Below the pieces are notes generated by a model. That model was not told the DNA's origin. It saw only the letters and a program-made list of their open reading frames with translations, and ran no database searches. The translations under genes were made by a program, and so were the position numbers. DNA of 64,000 nucleotides from Takakia lepidozioides (Eukaryota; Streptophyta; Takakiopsida; Takakiales; Takakiaceae), in the NCBI GenBank assembly GCA_030704615.1, contig CM060731.1:18228001-18292000 (forward strand), given 5' to 3'. Of this stretch, positions 10,752-23,364 are shown piece by piece. How positions within the stretch are numbered: the first letter of the stretch is position 1; every line of letters starts with the position of its first letter.

Positions 10752-11996
10752 TCAACCTGCTCTTATTGAAGACTTGCCCACAAGATACACTTGGCTCTTG
10801 AGTATGATTTTGCTCACACGGAATCCAGGAACCACCATGAGGCCTACTGTTGGTACCGAGGATGCAACATCACCATCGTCCAGCACAGCAGATTCCATGT
10901 ATGTTGCGTCGAATGCTGCACCCGTACCCACTCTGAAAATGCTGGCTGTAGAGTTGAATGAAAAGGCTAGCTTGTGCACTAGCCAAACGGACAGTGCTAG
11001 ATGAAAGAAACTTGTGTAGATTTTTTTGCCCTTAGGATGCTTCCCAGTCTTGCGGATGTCCTCCGAGAGTTTTTCACAACCATAGAGACCTTTCTCGAAA
11101 CCACCAAGGACACGAAAAAACTTTCGAAAGCAGAACAGGTCAAATGGGCTCGCAGGCGCATTTCTATTCACATCTGACCCCAACTCTATCGAGCGCAATT
11201 CCTGAAATTGGCGAAAACATTCCATTGCGCGCTGCTCAGGATCGAAAATCTGTGACAGACCGTCGACGGTGAAAGATTCGTTTTCAAAATCTGCAAACAT
11301 CTCATGACAGATCCAAGATAAGATGGCATACTTACGTCGATGAGCTTCCCTTGGGAAAATTATCCGCGATTGTAAGCTGGAGACGAAGCAGTCTATATCA
11401 AGATTCGCCCGCTTCATTTGGGAGATGAAGACCTTCGTGAAACCGCTGGAAGAATCCTTCACTCCTCGGACAGCCGCCTCTAGGAGCGGAGGAGTGGCTG
11501 CAGAGTCTAGGTAGGAGCCACTTGTAACACACGCCTTAGCATTCTGCTGCTCTAATGCTTTGATCTGTCGCGTTAGATTCTCGTTCTGAAGATGAAGAGA
11601 GTCTGTGAGCTGCTTCGTATGTGCCAGCTTTCGCTACGCTAAATCCATCTCCGCACAGTGACTCTGTCTCTCGGAGCGCCAACCGCTGACTAGACGTTGG
11701 ATGTGCAGACTTTGGCCATGCAACTCGGATTCATACGCCATTATTACGTCAGACATTTCAGCAAGCTTTTCCTCCATATACCTCAATCTCTTTTCCATGT
11801 CGGCTGGATCCAGAGCTTGCTGCATATTCATGTCAGGACGTTGAGCGTCTGCTTGATCCACTGTGGACGCCATAACTTGATCTGCTCGGACATCTGCATT
11901 TGAACTCCCATGGGCACCTGGCAAAGCGTGTGCATGTCCTGACGCTCCCACATTTTCCTTTAGAAAATGGTTGAAAATGGAGGACATCATACCCAT
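10752..11996 (-). pseudogene. DUF641-family (GIL1/IRKI-type) gene interrupted by one in-frame TAG
   Basis: One reading frame runs from ATG at 11996 to the stop at 10752 with a single in-frame TAG at 11634-11636. Upstream 120 codons: a DUF641-like coiled-coil segment (MEKRLRYMEEKLAEMSDVI). Downstream 293 codons: first more coiled coil (LTDSLHLQNENLTRQIKALE), then the conserved DUF641 C-terminal body (SSGFTKVFISQMKRANLDID; AHRRKYAILSWICHEMF; FDLFCFRKFF; WLVHKLAFSF; the final VVPGFRVSK...SQVYLVGK). Family members include GIL1 (light/gravitropism) and IRKI (IRK kinase interactor). Frame and domain order are otherwise perfect, so the amber is either a recent nonsense mutation, an assembly error or a readthrough site. 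The base after TAG is C (TAG CGA), not the known TAG-CAR-YYA readthrough context. Confidence 0.75.
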
Positions 11997-13694
11997 GTCA
12001 AAAGAACCTCAAGAACCATAAACCGTTGCAATTGCCTTTCTCAGAATGGAAACCACTCTCTGTATGCAAGCTTGACCCATTAAGGCATTGTGTGTTGGAC
12101 AGCGTGGGTGTCAAGAGCCACAGCAGCAGCTACCGGTACCTCACAAGCAATTTCGATGCAGGATGGCCACCCAATTCGCCTCCAGGGTAGCAAACGACCA
12201 AGTTCCGAAGCCTTGTTTCAGACCCATCTGGTGCTCTTCCTCCACAAGCTTCACAGGCAGACGGAGTGACAGAAACGGCTAAGTTACAGTGGGCATCATC
12301 AAGGAAGCTGGCGGCCAGGGCGCCGTCATTCATTTGTTGGCCTTAGTTTGTGACGGCGCTGCCTACTTTATGAGACAGACGTTAATACGTTTTCTGAAAC
12401 TCCCTCCCTTTTATACAACTAAAACTACATTACTTAGGTGTCAGTTTGGCCTCAGCTCACTGTGGCATAAGTGGGTTAGTAAAAGGCTTTTGGACTTAGT
12501 ACATGGGTGACCAGTGTTTTCTTTTTTCTTCTCTTTTATTTTTTTATTTTTTAGAGAACAGGGGGATTGTCGCCCTGAAATTGATAAGGTAAGCCAAAAA
12601 TAACCTTACGAAAGCCATGAAGGCAGAGAAACAAACAGAACTAGAAACAGAAGGATAGCAGAAACAAGAAAGGATGTTCCAGCATCAAGCTTATTCTATC
12701 ATAAGCTACATCGGAGCCCATCCTAAAGAGAATAGCAGAAATGAGAAAGGAGAAAGAACAAGGACCTACAGCAGAAGCAGCAGTAGATGTCATACTGAAG
12801 CTTCAGTATAGTAAGCTTCACAGTATACTGTAAGCTATACTGTAAGCTACACAGTATAGAAGTCATACTGAAGCTACAGATATAAGCTACAAGAAGACTA
12901 CATATTAGGTGTTAAAGTGAGTGAGTTATTAAAAAAAAAAAAAAATTAAAGTGAGTCAAGGTATGGGACATAGTTGGGAACATTATTTACTCAGAATGGT
13001 AGATCATACAATTGTTTAATTAAATAAAAGGGTGGCAGATTTGAGGGTGAAAAAGGTTGTAGACTTTTAGGGTTAAAGATTGCCAGCTGATAGCCTAGAA
13101 AAACAAGTTGTAAGTGAGCATAGTGACTGGTCATGAGTCACAACTATGGAGTGTGCTCTGGCAAGAGAAGGCTATCCTAACAAGCGAGAAAGTGCTCTAA
13201 CTTAAAGAAACTCCAAAAGCAGCACATGTTGGTTGGGAGGAGGCTCCATCGCACAACACACTGTCTCACACTTGAAGCACTCTACACAAACAGTGACCCA
13301 ACTGATGTTGGTGTTACAATTTACTGGCAAAGCTGGGCACTCTGAAGATCAGACAGACACTTAGAAAATTCAGGAAGCCGCCTCTGACTGTTGGCACTGA
13401 CATATCAGTGGTGAATGAATGATTGAATTATAAACAAGGGTAGCAAATGTGCTACTGCCTTGCAAAATTTACAGGTGAACATACAAGCCTGCCATCTACT
13501 GGGGTGATGGAGGAGACCCATCCTGGAGGGCTCTCTAAATTTCTGTTTCCCTTCACTAGTCTAAGTAACTCTGAACATAAATGAAGTGGGAGAGAGGGAG
13601 CATCGTGCAAAACTTCTGACACAGCCCAGGTTGTTATTGGGAGCCCAAGACCAGACATGAACCCAGATGAGGACAGAGCAGACAATTTGATGAA
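11997..13694. other. Intergenic region upstream of DUF641 gene and downstream of GLOX gene
   Basis: No gene recognised. It holds the short hairpin-rich repeat cluster at 12788-12895, T-rich and A-rich runs near 12520-12555 and 12930-12945, and a minus-strand frame at 13452-13694 that continues the GLOX reading frame past its TAG stop (see findings). Confidence 0.35.
12788..12895. repeat. Short interspersed hairpin units (CATACTGAAGCTTCAGTA)
   Basis: A palindrome ACTGAAGCTTCAGT is followed by repeated, partly inverted words (cacagtata, tatactgtaagct twice, gtcatactgaagct again). The array is small and imperfect, and can fold into several alternative stem-loops. No gene. Confidence 0.5.
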
Positions 13695-15329
13695 CTAGGC
13701 TGTTATTTGTACCCATACAGAAGTGCTTGGAGTGCCCTGATTGAGGACAGTGAGCAAGTAGTAGCCAGCGGGTGCCACAATTGCAGAAGGAGGAGCAAAC
13801 ACAGTGGCTACAAAGCTTTTACCGGTAGCGGTGATTGCACCAGCTTTGAGTGTGAGCAGGCGTTGATTCATGGAGAACGTGTGTGTGGTGAAGGGTGGAG
13901 CATACAGATTGAACAGCACATTCTTGGGAGCGCCTGCAACAGTGAAGGTCACTTTGAAATTTGTGTTGTATCCCACCCGCGCACTGTAGAGGGTGATCTT
14001 TGGGCGTCGCAGGTTGTAGCCTCTGCTCAGATAATAGGGACTGTATTTTTCTATCCGAAGCTCAGTAGGGTAGAGGACACCCGCGAATGCATACCCTGCG
14101 TTGGGATTGCTGCCACCCACTAGTACCGAGCCGTCTTGTAACACAATCGCTGTGGAATGATAGAGCCTGGGGATGGTGCTAGCTCGTTGTGCTAGGTAAC
14201 GCCGGAAGATGGGATTGTAGAGCACTGGTTGCAGGGCGGGATTGCGAGCCACTCCCCAACCAGCAGTGCCCTCTTGCGCTCCATTGATGATAAGAACCTC
14301 CCCGGTAGGCAACAGAAGCATGTCTCCCATTACTCGTGGAAAAGGCATGTTTTCCATGACCCAAACCGGGTTGACTGCCGTGATAACCATGCGCCCACAC
14401 GTCTGCAACGCAGGTATAAACTTCCCTCGATTTGCATTAGGAAACGCCCCATCAGGTGCCCCACCACAGATCATGACCTCCACTGTCGCGAAGTTGTTAG
14501 CAGCTGAAAGAGGGAGCATCACTGAGGACCCTGACGATGGGTAGTTGCGAGGCCCACCTGGAATAGTCGGATACTTGCGAACCACCTGGCCAGTCTTGTA
14601 ATTCAACAAAATGGAATCTTTGTTTGCAAAGATGAACAGGTTCCCGTCCGATGAGAGGTGAAGGAAGGGATATAGATTGTTCTCAGAACCGGCTTCGTTA
14701 GTTGCCTGCAAGAAGGGAAGACTGTGTGCACCCTCCCCGTTTGCCTTGGGTAGAAACTCGTAGCTGTATTGCCGCCGACCTCCAACCACAATGACACGGT
14801 TGTCAGGTAAAATCTGATCGGATGCATACCAGCGAGCTACAGCAAGTCCTCTAGGAGTCTCCACCCAATCATCAGCTGGGCCGACGCCAATGTGACGAAC
14901 TACATTGCCTCCATCGTTCCAACCTCCTGTCTGCGTCAATGTCCCATCGGCTTGGAATGCACCTGAGGAGCACCAGGTATCTGTAAGAACTTCCAGAGGC
15001 CGAATTTTGTTTGTGGTAAGATCATACTCCACTGAATGAGCCCAGCAATCATCTTTGAGTGCTAAGTCATTAATGTCATGGCGGCACTTTCCATTGGGGA
15101 GCTTGATTTGCGATGGTCCATAGTCAGTCCTATCGAAGATGATGACTCTATTCGTGTGCGCCAACATCATGTGCATGGCCGACACCCCCGAGTTTTGTAC
15201 TACGACTTGCCATGAGTCCGCCGAGCCTGCAGCTCCCAGTCTTGCCCAGCTACAGAGCATTATGAGACTAATGCTCACCAATGTCATCCCTTGTCCCATC
15301 GCCATGGCTAGTTTCTCTTTGCACATCAA
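13695..15329 (-). CDS. GLOX: Galactose-oxidase-like aldehyde/glyoxal oxidase (GLOX, CAZy AA5_1 type)
   Basis: An intact single-exon frame of 544 codons. The N-terminus has a hydrophobic signal peptide (about residues 15-36, after MAMGQGMTL), implying secretion to the apoplast. The body is a seven-bladed beta-propeller followed by a C-terminal Ig-like domain (about 435-544). The copper-radical residues of the family are all visible: the cross-linking Cys at 120 (DTWCSSGAF), its Tyr partner at 168 (ARWYASD), axial Tyr390-His391 (RLYHSTA) and His483 (TTHTFSMNQR). The family oxidises aldehydes such as glyoxal or methylglyoxal, making H2O2, and plant members act in cell wall and tapetum. Several Met codons could be the start; Met1, Met2, Met9 and Met11 all keep the signal peptide. 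It ends at TAG in the expected place (VWVQITA). Confidence 0.9.
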   Translation of the reverse strand: MMCKEKLAMAMGQGMTLVSISLIMLCSWARLGAAGSADSWQVVVQNSGVSAMHMMLAHTNRVIIFDRTDYGPSQIKLPNGKCRHDINDLALKDDCWAHSVEYDLTTNKIRPLEVLTDTWCSSGAFQADGTLTQTGGWNDGGNVVRHIGVGPADDWVETPRGLAVARWYASDQILPDNRVIVVGGRRQYSYEFLPKANGEGAHSLPFLQATNEAGSENNLYPFLHLSSDGNLFIFANKDSILLNYKTGQVVRKYPTIPGGPRNYPSSGSSVMLPLSAANNFATVEVMICGGAPDGAFPNANRGKFIPALQTCGRMVITAVNPVWVMENMPFPRVMGDMLLLPTGEVLIINGAQEGTAGWGVARNPALQPVLYNPIFRRYLAQRASTIPRLYHSTAIVLQDGSVLVGGSNPNAGYAFAGVLYPTELRIEKYSPYYLSRGYNLRRPKITLYSARVGYNTNFKVTFTVAGAPKNVLFNLYAPPFTTHTFSMNQRLLTLKAGAITATGKSFVATVFAPPSAIVAPAGYYLLTVLNQGTPSTSVWVQITA

Positions 15330-17727
15330 TGGGAGCCTTCCACTTTCACATGAATATATGTGCCGACTGTCAGAGAGCTAACACACACTAGAGCTCTCTC
15401 TCGAGGAACCGAGTTCTAGCTTAGCTTTCGCAAGGCAAGCTCGGGGCATTGAACTACCGTCGAGTTGCAGACAGATTGGAGGACCTGCAGCTGCAAAGAC
15501 TCACCTGGGCTATTCTTTTGTTACAAGCCCTCTTCGTATTGGATAAGAAAACAACTGAGGGAGCTCAGAGGCAGACACGAGCTCAAGACTCACTACGGTA
15601 CCGTAGGCTAGGTGTGCTCCTTGGACTGATTCCGAGATCGAGGGAACTCAAAGAGCCAAGATACTAGTTATGATTAACGACTTTGCCTCCTAGTGCAAGG
15701 ACTTTGCGTGTTGTCCCGAGCAAGATACGTGCACTCACGTAATAAGTGCAGCTTCATCTGAAGGTCTGGACAGCTAATAAGAGAGAAGGGGAGCCAATGA
15801 ACACGTACTGAAGTTCACTACCAGCTCGCTCCCTCCTCTCTCGCTGCACAACATGAGAGAGAGATCCACACGTAGCCAGCACTCTAGCTGGCCGACTACC
15901 CAAGTTCCAACTCACTACATTAAGTTGTGCCACTCTGCCCCTCACTCTGCCTGTACAGGCGGCGCTTTACGCTATGTGTTCTTTCGGGTAACTGAAGAAC
16001 CACTCGAGGAAGCTACAGCACCAGCGACAGGGACACCGATATTGCTTTCTAACTGTAACTGCACTCCCAACTACCCACTCTATATAGCAAGCGCTGCGGA
16101 TCTCCGAGGTTACCAAGGAAATAGGAGTTGTAGCAAAGTTCTGCTGGGTTTCAAGCGCACAAGCCATCACTGCCTGCACCATTGACCTGTGGGTTATCTT
16201 GATGAAAGATATCAATGAACTTGAATGCAAAGTACCGTATCTGCAAGATGAAGGACAGGTAGCCCTTCCGTTTAGATCGCAGCAGTGAAGACAGTGAAGG
16301 ATGGTTGGTAGAAGATTTTTAGTCGAGGGATTACCAGTACAGTAGGTGGAACTGGTTTATTATTAGTGACTACCTAGTTTCGAACTAAATACGGAATACA
16401 GCCCACTCGTTTGACTTTTTCAGGGGGCTCCCTATGTCTCTGCGGATTGACGTCACGAGCTGATCTTGCATCATGACGACAGCTGCAGACACGCATTGCA
16501 ATCCCTCGTGCCCTCAATCTGCACGCTGTGCAGTCTGGAAGCAGGCTGTTCTCCCATCTCTTCCCTGACCTGGTCAGAGAAAGGCTAGAATTGGATCATT
16601 CAATCATAGCCCCTGCCAAGTTGAAACCCTTTTCTCTGGACTATCTTTCAGAGGACACGGCTCCCATCGGAGGTTGTGTAAGTAGGTAGGTTCGTTATTC
16701 ACTGTTCGATTGAGATGCAGAGATTTGCATTTTGTTCTGTTAGACATCAAGATTCATATGACTAAATTGGTGTGTAACTGAACTTTCGGATGTGGGCCAG
16801 GCAGGATAACAAACGAGGTGAATGTCAGCAATGGATCAACCACTTACGAGCAATTAGGTTCGGCTCCGCTTCAATGAACGAAATGAGTGACTTCCATCAC
16901 TATCTCAATCCACTCAGCCATGAACTCTAAGTAACTCTCCCAATCAATTGCATAAACCAAATCCAGCGCATGTGACTTGGACTCGACAAGTACATCACGT
17001 CATCCTGGCATTCATATTCGCTGTAGCTAATTTTGGTTGTCCAGAGACAATTCTATGACCCTGCGAACCTTCCGCCAGCCTGGTAGCTCAGCTCGGCATT
17101 TCTGACGACAGGATGACAGGGTATGTAACAGCAGCTTGCCCACACAACACCAGAAACTTAGTGTACACTTGGTGCGCCGCAGGGCAGTTGCAGTTGTGGG
17201 TCAGTAGTTTTTGTGATACTGCTAGTGCACACGTGAAACAAATCGAACAAAGTTCTATCGGTCCTCGTAAGTACGTAAGTACCTATCCTGGGACGCGCAT
17301 TGCCCGACAGCTTGCATGGGTGAGGCCCAAGCTCATAGCCCATGGATATTGGAGAGAGAGACGTGGGGACGTTGGGACCCTTGAGTACGAGTCTGCAGTA
17401 GAATCAGCGTTTCTTTTAAGGTATTTACATTGTAGCACAAGTGGCATCCATTAGAACCTTAGAGGAGCATGTCTGGCGCTTGTACAAAATGCGTAGTGGA
17501 AATGGCTGGCGATAATATGAGATTTTGAATGGGTATTGGGCGAATGAACCTAAAACCTAGTAGACTTGTTGAGGCGAATAACCCAGAATTGACATAGCAA
17601 ATTGGAGGGTTTAGGCATCATTGGAGACTAGGCAGAAATTATGCCAAACACCACCAAAAAAATTTAAACCACCATTCATAAGTAGAAAACCTTAAATTGG
17701 CTTATATTGCATTTCAGTCAATCTACA

Positions 17728-17790
17728 CTGTGGCATATTTGAACCCTGGCCGAAAAAGACCTTGCCTAATGCTCTATGGCACATAGATAA
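17728..17790 (-). mobile_element. tRNA-derived SINE-like fragment
   Basis: On the minus strand it has an A-box-like TGCCATAGAGCATTAGGCAAGG stretch (first 20 bases TGCCATAGAGCATTAGGCAA) and a B-box-like GGGTTCAAATATG about 20 bases later, consistent with a tRNA-like SINE head. Nothing else is preserved. Confidence 0.35.
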
Positions 17791-18164
17791 GAAGTATCAA
17801 TGTTTGCTCTCTTTAATCGCAGCCTTGAGTGATTACTGATACTAACATAAAGTGCATGCGAAAGCACGCTCTGCAACTTGCAAGCAGCCCTAAGGCCTAA
17901 AGAGAGAGGAGGAAAAAAATGAAAGAAGGAAGATGTGTGTTTTAGGTTTTTTTTTTTTGTTTTTTGGGTCCCCTAAACTTGCTGACATGTGTCCTTTCAT
18001 CCCAAAAACAATGAATAAATGACATTCTCATTCCGTTTTTGTAACCCTCTGCCACCCTTTTGATTATCATCCTCCTCTGCAGTCACCCTTTTGCCCTCCT
18101 CCGCGGCCACCTTTTTCATATTTAAGAACTTTATCATCCAAACCAGGTTGCTATCAAAAAAATG

Positions 18165-18236
18165 TTGAGGTGTTAGTATTTGAACATCAAGTCGATTGGC
18201 TAGGAAGGAAGATCTCTACTACTAAGCTACCCATAC
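18165..18236 (-). mobile_element. tRNA-derived SINE-like fragment
   Basis: Minus strand: 'GGGTAGCTTAGTAGTAGAG' (A-box-like), then about 30 bases later 'GATGTTCAAATACT' (B-box-like). Spacing and order fit a tRNA-derived head. No acceptor stem pairing, so not a functional tRNA. Confidence 0.4.
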
Positions 18237-21200
18237 ATATATTATAATAATAACACTACAAAATCTATCTATCCAGATTATACTATACTTACCCATATAT
18301 ATATATATACAAAAATGGGCAACATAGCTGGCTCCACGTCCTCCCGCGCACTCGGAATGCGGCGATGTCTTGCACGTGGTCCGTGGGATCTGGCTCCTTT
18401 GCTGTAAACTGTCTTCACTCAATATGGCGCCATGTGCCTCCCTGTGGCGGCCCCTCTAGCGAATGGTGGGCCCATCATATAAGCTTTTGGCGAAAAGTGA
18501 TGATTTTTCAGCCTCATTTCCCTTTACCCCTGTCGCCAAGACCCGCCCCAGGTCGAAATCTGGCGATTATTCGCCACTAAAAGAATGGCTGAGTAGAATG
18601 GAATTTGTTCCATTCGAGATTCACAAGTTAGATGTTCTACCAGCATTCACTGACCCTCACAGATCAGTTTGATCAAGGATAAGGTGATCAGGGTCGCGCC
18701 CATCTTCTGCTGTGTACAGCTAGCCTACTGTGTATGTAATAAGCACGGTGGAACAAATTCGTGGACTCATTGAAGAGACCCAGTGTCATTCCCCCCTTGA
18801 TGAGCTGCATGCGGTAAGTGGCGATGAAAGGCTGCCAAAATGAGCAACACAAAAGCGCATGAGTGCACTGCATGCAACCGATACACAACAATAGCCCATT
18901 CACTTCCCCCCTCTCCTCCTAAAACATTATTGATGTACTCTGTGTACGTAGCATTGAAGTTTTAGTTGAATTCAGTGAATGTTGCATGCGCATATACTCA
19001 AGTAATACAAAGTGCCCGGGAAGTTGAGTGCCCTGACACCAATGTCAGCGCCCTCATCCTCTGTCCACCCGGACCTCGGCCGGGACCGATTGATCCGGAT
19101 TGCTTGGCTAACCCACAAATCCCACAAGAAAAGCGTGTTTTGCATTTTCCAGTGAAAGATTAAGAATCATTTCTTCTCTGCCACCTTCCGACATTCATTC
19201 TTGAAGGAAGATACAGAGAAAAGAAGACAAACATTTGTAACAAATTTTGAAAACAAGGTAAGCAGGTGTTACTGGTTTGTACCAGACTCATGAGCTCTGT
19301 CCAGACTAAAGAGGTCGGTCCTGTCTCTCTCAGTTTTTCTGGCGCAAAATTTTTTCCTTCTACTGCTTGCATTTAACACAGCAAACTACATAAGGTTATT
19401 AGTAGGTACTTGGGATGTCCATCGACATGCCTCTCCCTGCCTCTCCCTGACATGTGGGAGGCCATGTCAGAGTAACCACTAACTACCAGACCATGAGGTA
19501 CCTACTTGGCCTACAAACCGCCGTGAGTGCACAAGGTTTTCTGGTGCCGTTGGATCTGTTGACTTGTGTCTGTGAGTGACGAGTCCATACAGCTCATGAA
19601 AGGAATTTAAGACAAGTTAAGTCGCCTGCTTGGGTATCCAGGTATGACAATGTGTAGTTGCAACTTTGGAGTCTCGAATCCAAGGCAAGAATCTTGTGGG
19701 ACCCAATTTTAGTCCCTCGGATCCGTAGCCTCCGTACTCTGGGCCCACATGCCACCCACATCGGCTTCCTCAGCAGCCTTCATGACCACAATCGGCTTCA
19801 GCGTTTTCCATACTTAGCTTCCAGAGATATAAAACATCCAAGAATATCAACGGGAAGAGGGTCATCAACGCTGCTCATCACTCTCTGCGTGGAACAAAGT
19901 ACACCATCGTCAGGGTTGAAGCGGAACCTGAAAGGGCAACTGTCAAAAGCACACCTAGATGAGAGAATTTGAAGCAAATCCTACAAAACCCTCAACTTCA
20001 TACGTAAAACAGTAAGAAAGGAAGGCATTGACTGGCATGCCCAATCAAAACAGTCCTTCTACTGGGTCCCATGAGTGACTCAGACGGCATCAATCGTCCA
20101 GCAAGGCGAAGAAACACCTGCACATTGCCTACCTGCTGTTCTTCAATTGCCCCTGAAGAGACAATGCCTTTTGTCTACAAAGACATCTCGAAAGGGCTTT
20201 CGAAATGCAATTCCTCCTGAGATCTGTTCAGTGCACCGATGCCCCTACGAATCTTCTCCTGTGATGCCTAGTATGTTCAACAACTGGAATCATGAACGGC
20301 CCCTGGTTGTAGTTTGTCATCTTGGCATCCAAAGGCTCATCATGTGGGCAAAGAAAACCGTGTGGCTCCAGGCTTGATTTCTTACATGACAGAGGTGCGG
20401 CACCGATATCTGTTCCATGGTCGATTAACCATGTCTAAGATCCCCATACCCTTGTTGTGCACTTGCAAAAAGAGGCTCTCACAATGCATCTCGGCTACTG
20501 CTTGAAGATCTGCATGACCGTAACTTCCCCTTTTCACCCTATCTCGTAGCTTGCAATCACCAAGTCAGACAGTAGTATTCGTCTTCCGCTCTGGAAGATA
20601 GGTAAACGTATTCCGCAGATGCATCATCCGAGACGGAGACAAGGAGAGTGTAGCAACTTCTCTCTGTGATAGAAGTAATTGCCTTGGCAGCTGGTCCAAT
20701 GTTTAGGGCACAAGGGCTACTTGGGTAAACCTGTTGCCAGTAACCCTACCGATAAAGCATATCTCAGTTTGCTTAGAGATCCTTGTCGTAATTTGCTTGC
20801 TAGAAGCACGGTTTCAAGTACTTCCGATGGTGCAGAGCATGTCCACTTACGCTTGTTCATCTTCCGAGTAAGTAATCTTTGCAGAGTTTACATCATTGCT
20901 TTGTTTCAGGGCAAATCCTTTGAGATGGTAACGAGGTTCTTAGAAAGGTCCCACCTTCTAAATGAGCCATTGCACCGAGGGGTGAAGACGATGTATACCA
21001 TAATTTGCTTCCACAGGTAGCCCACCTTCCTTACCTCAGAATGGCTCGATTATTCCTTTCTTCGAATTCACATCTTCACAGCTTCTTCGATCGAAGCCCA
21101 TGTTGATTCGGGAATAAGACCACCACACTTCTTCTATGTTAGTCGTATCTTGTAAGAATGTTGTTCCATTTTGTTCCAGTTTCCTTGTAGAAGCCATGAG

Positions 21201-21526
21201 GCTACAAGCACGAGGGTAACAGAGCATTTGTACAAGATAAACCCAAGATCGCTCAGGGCCCCACTGATGTAGTGAAAGATGGGCAATGGAAAATTCCGGT
21301 GATGCTTTAAGGATAAGTTCAATCCGCGATGTCTCTTGGATCATCTCAAAATCAAAATGCAGGCTTTTGGTGAAGTACCCAGCCCTTCAAAGATGGTAGA
21401 CATGTGAGCAGTGTTATCGTTTGCATTGCATTCCGTGCTCCTCATGTGGCTTCAACTGGCATGAGCTCGAAACTGGGGAAAATGGAAGTGTAACACAGTC
21501 TTGGAGAATTCGGGGGTGTACTAAAT

Positions 21527-22995
21527 TCATTCACTGAGTAGCCAGATGGGTGGGCTGCTGTACCAGAGAAGAGTATTGCCATTAGGCCCTTTCCTGAAGA
21601 GAGTCTCCTTGTAATCGTAACAGGTCCAAAACAGTTGGTCTAAATGGTGCATTCGTTCGTACTGTTGCATGAGAAGACTCTCCTTCATATCCTCTTGCAA
21701 AGATCTGGCTGACAACAGCAGCTCATTCCACACTCGGAATATAATCACATCCACAGGAACGTCATGCTGGTGACAAATGCATGAAGAGCACAGAGCAGAC
21801 CAAATGTGCCACAAGGTGAACGATCGTGTCAACTCCCACAAATATATTGAGGCTGCGCCCGACAGGCTCTCTCTTATTCTGCGCCGGAATTGAGGTGTAG
21901 ATCCTGGGTGTGATACCTGGCGCAAGGACTGCACAATCGACAGAACCTGCGGTGAGCCCAGTAACAGTTCCTCCCAAGACAGATCATGGAGAATGCCCAG
22001 GTGCCTGCGAAGGCGACATATTCTCGCCCAAACTTCCTGTGCTTTCGGACAGTCATACAAGCAATGACGGATCGTCTCGACCACATCTTGGTTACAACAT
22101 TCACACCTCGCACCTTTCCCTCCGCACTGCATCAGTGTCAAATTCTTGGTGAGGACCCGCCAAAGGAATCGAGAAATCTTCTTGGACTTGCCTCGTTCCC
22201 ACAACAAGTCCCAGGTTTGACACTGCTGCGTGGTAGTCAGGCCTAGCTCCTGCAAGAACTCTGAACCCCGAGTTGATATTGAGGGTAGTATGGCTTTCAA
22301 AGAAATTCGAGAGCTATTAACGCACCACACATCTTCGCAATTGGAGGCCTGGTTGCTGGATTGAGGACTATTGGGTGCAGAAGGAGTGCCAGTCAGTTCT
22401 AAGAGCTGCTCTAAGTGAAGCCAAGACTTGCTTGTCGAGTCCCATACATGAGCAGGTGGTGCTTGTCCTCCAACCGAAGTTGCCCAGGGACCAAAATTAC
22501 TCCGCAATTTGGAACCATTACTAGTGTATTGCATTAACTGTTGACAATAGTGCAAACTGTGGGGATTCCATTGAAGCTCAAGCTTTCTACTGGACTCCTG
22601 GGGCAATGCTCTCAATCTAGAATAGTATGTTCGCATAATTGAGAACCATGCGTTTATAATACCTTGCAAAAGCTTAGAGTTGGATCCCCAGGACCAGTGA
22701 ATTTTTGGAGGCCCAATTGTAGCTACCCAGTACTGGAAAGGGTGTGCATCATCCTTGGTTGATGCCATGTCTGCCGTTTGCAATGTCAGTGGGCAGATAA
22801 GGTCCCCAACCCGCTCAAAAGGTACCCGTCAAACCAGAAAGAATGTTGAAAAGTCTGGGGGGGGGAATATTCCTGCATACATACACTGGGTTGCTTCAAG
22901 ACAAGATGAAAGCTGATGCAGGATGTGAGTGGAACTGTAGAATCAAAGGCAGGAGGAGAGGTCACTCTTCCACTATCAACTAAAGAAAGTTTCAT
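21527..22995 (-). mobile_element. LINE type 2 remnant with zf-RVT domain
   Basis: A 418-codon minus-strand frame (22783-21527) carries the reverse-transcriptase zinc-binding (zf-RVT) signature: WDLLWERGKSKKISRFLWRV, then CECCNQDVVETIRHCLYDCP and KAQEVWARI. This domain sits at the C-terminus of ORF2 in many plant LINEs. Upstream at 22995-22786 a second frame contains FWFDG, and the correct register (VPFERVGDLICPLTLQTAD) is reached only by a frameshift near 22815. RT and endonuclease domains are absent: 5'-truncated and decayed. It is unrelated in sequence to the LINE family at 4.2 and 27.3 kb. Confidence 0.75.
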
Positions 22996-23364
22996 CAGGC
23001 CAAGACTTTGAAAAGCTTCACTACATCTACAACCATTTTTCTAAGCTAAGATTCTAGCAACGCCTTTTCCAGATGGTTCGAGAGATGAGGTTTCATATCA
23101 CATCATTTCGGATTGAAGTGTCCATGCCTTTTCCATTCCATTTCTCAATGAATCGACCCATAACCTAATCTATTCGAAGAGGTCGAAGGAGAAATGAAGA
23201 GGTGGACATGAAAGGGCTCATATTCATGAAGAGGTAGGTTGTAGGTTCTCGGATAATCGACGTTTACAAATGTTAGCTCTCCTAATTAGTACTTCGATCA
23301 AGTACTGGAGGATGGCAATGCTTAGTTCCAGTATGTGGATGTTTCTACTTAAACCTGTTGTCCC
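22996..23364. other. Spacer, nothing recognised
   Basis: No ORF or repeat that I can name; it separates the LINE remnant from the F-box pseudogene. Confidence 0.3.

Larger units (their letters stand above)
15330..21526. other. 6.2-kb region without a convincing gene
   Basis: The segment next to 15330 is the likely GLOX promoter. Small open frames occur at 17113-17454, 20075-20377, 20679-21020 and 21036-21344, but no family is recognised and none shows clear exon structure. Two tRNA-derived SINE-like fragments lie at 17728 and 18165. A poly-T stretch at 17949-17968 and an AT dinucleotide tract at about 18236-18312 are present. Region 19420-19510 holds a short direct repeat (ctctccctgc) inside imperfect inverted repeats. 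Confidence 0.3.
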
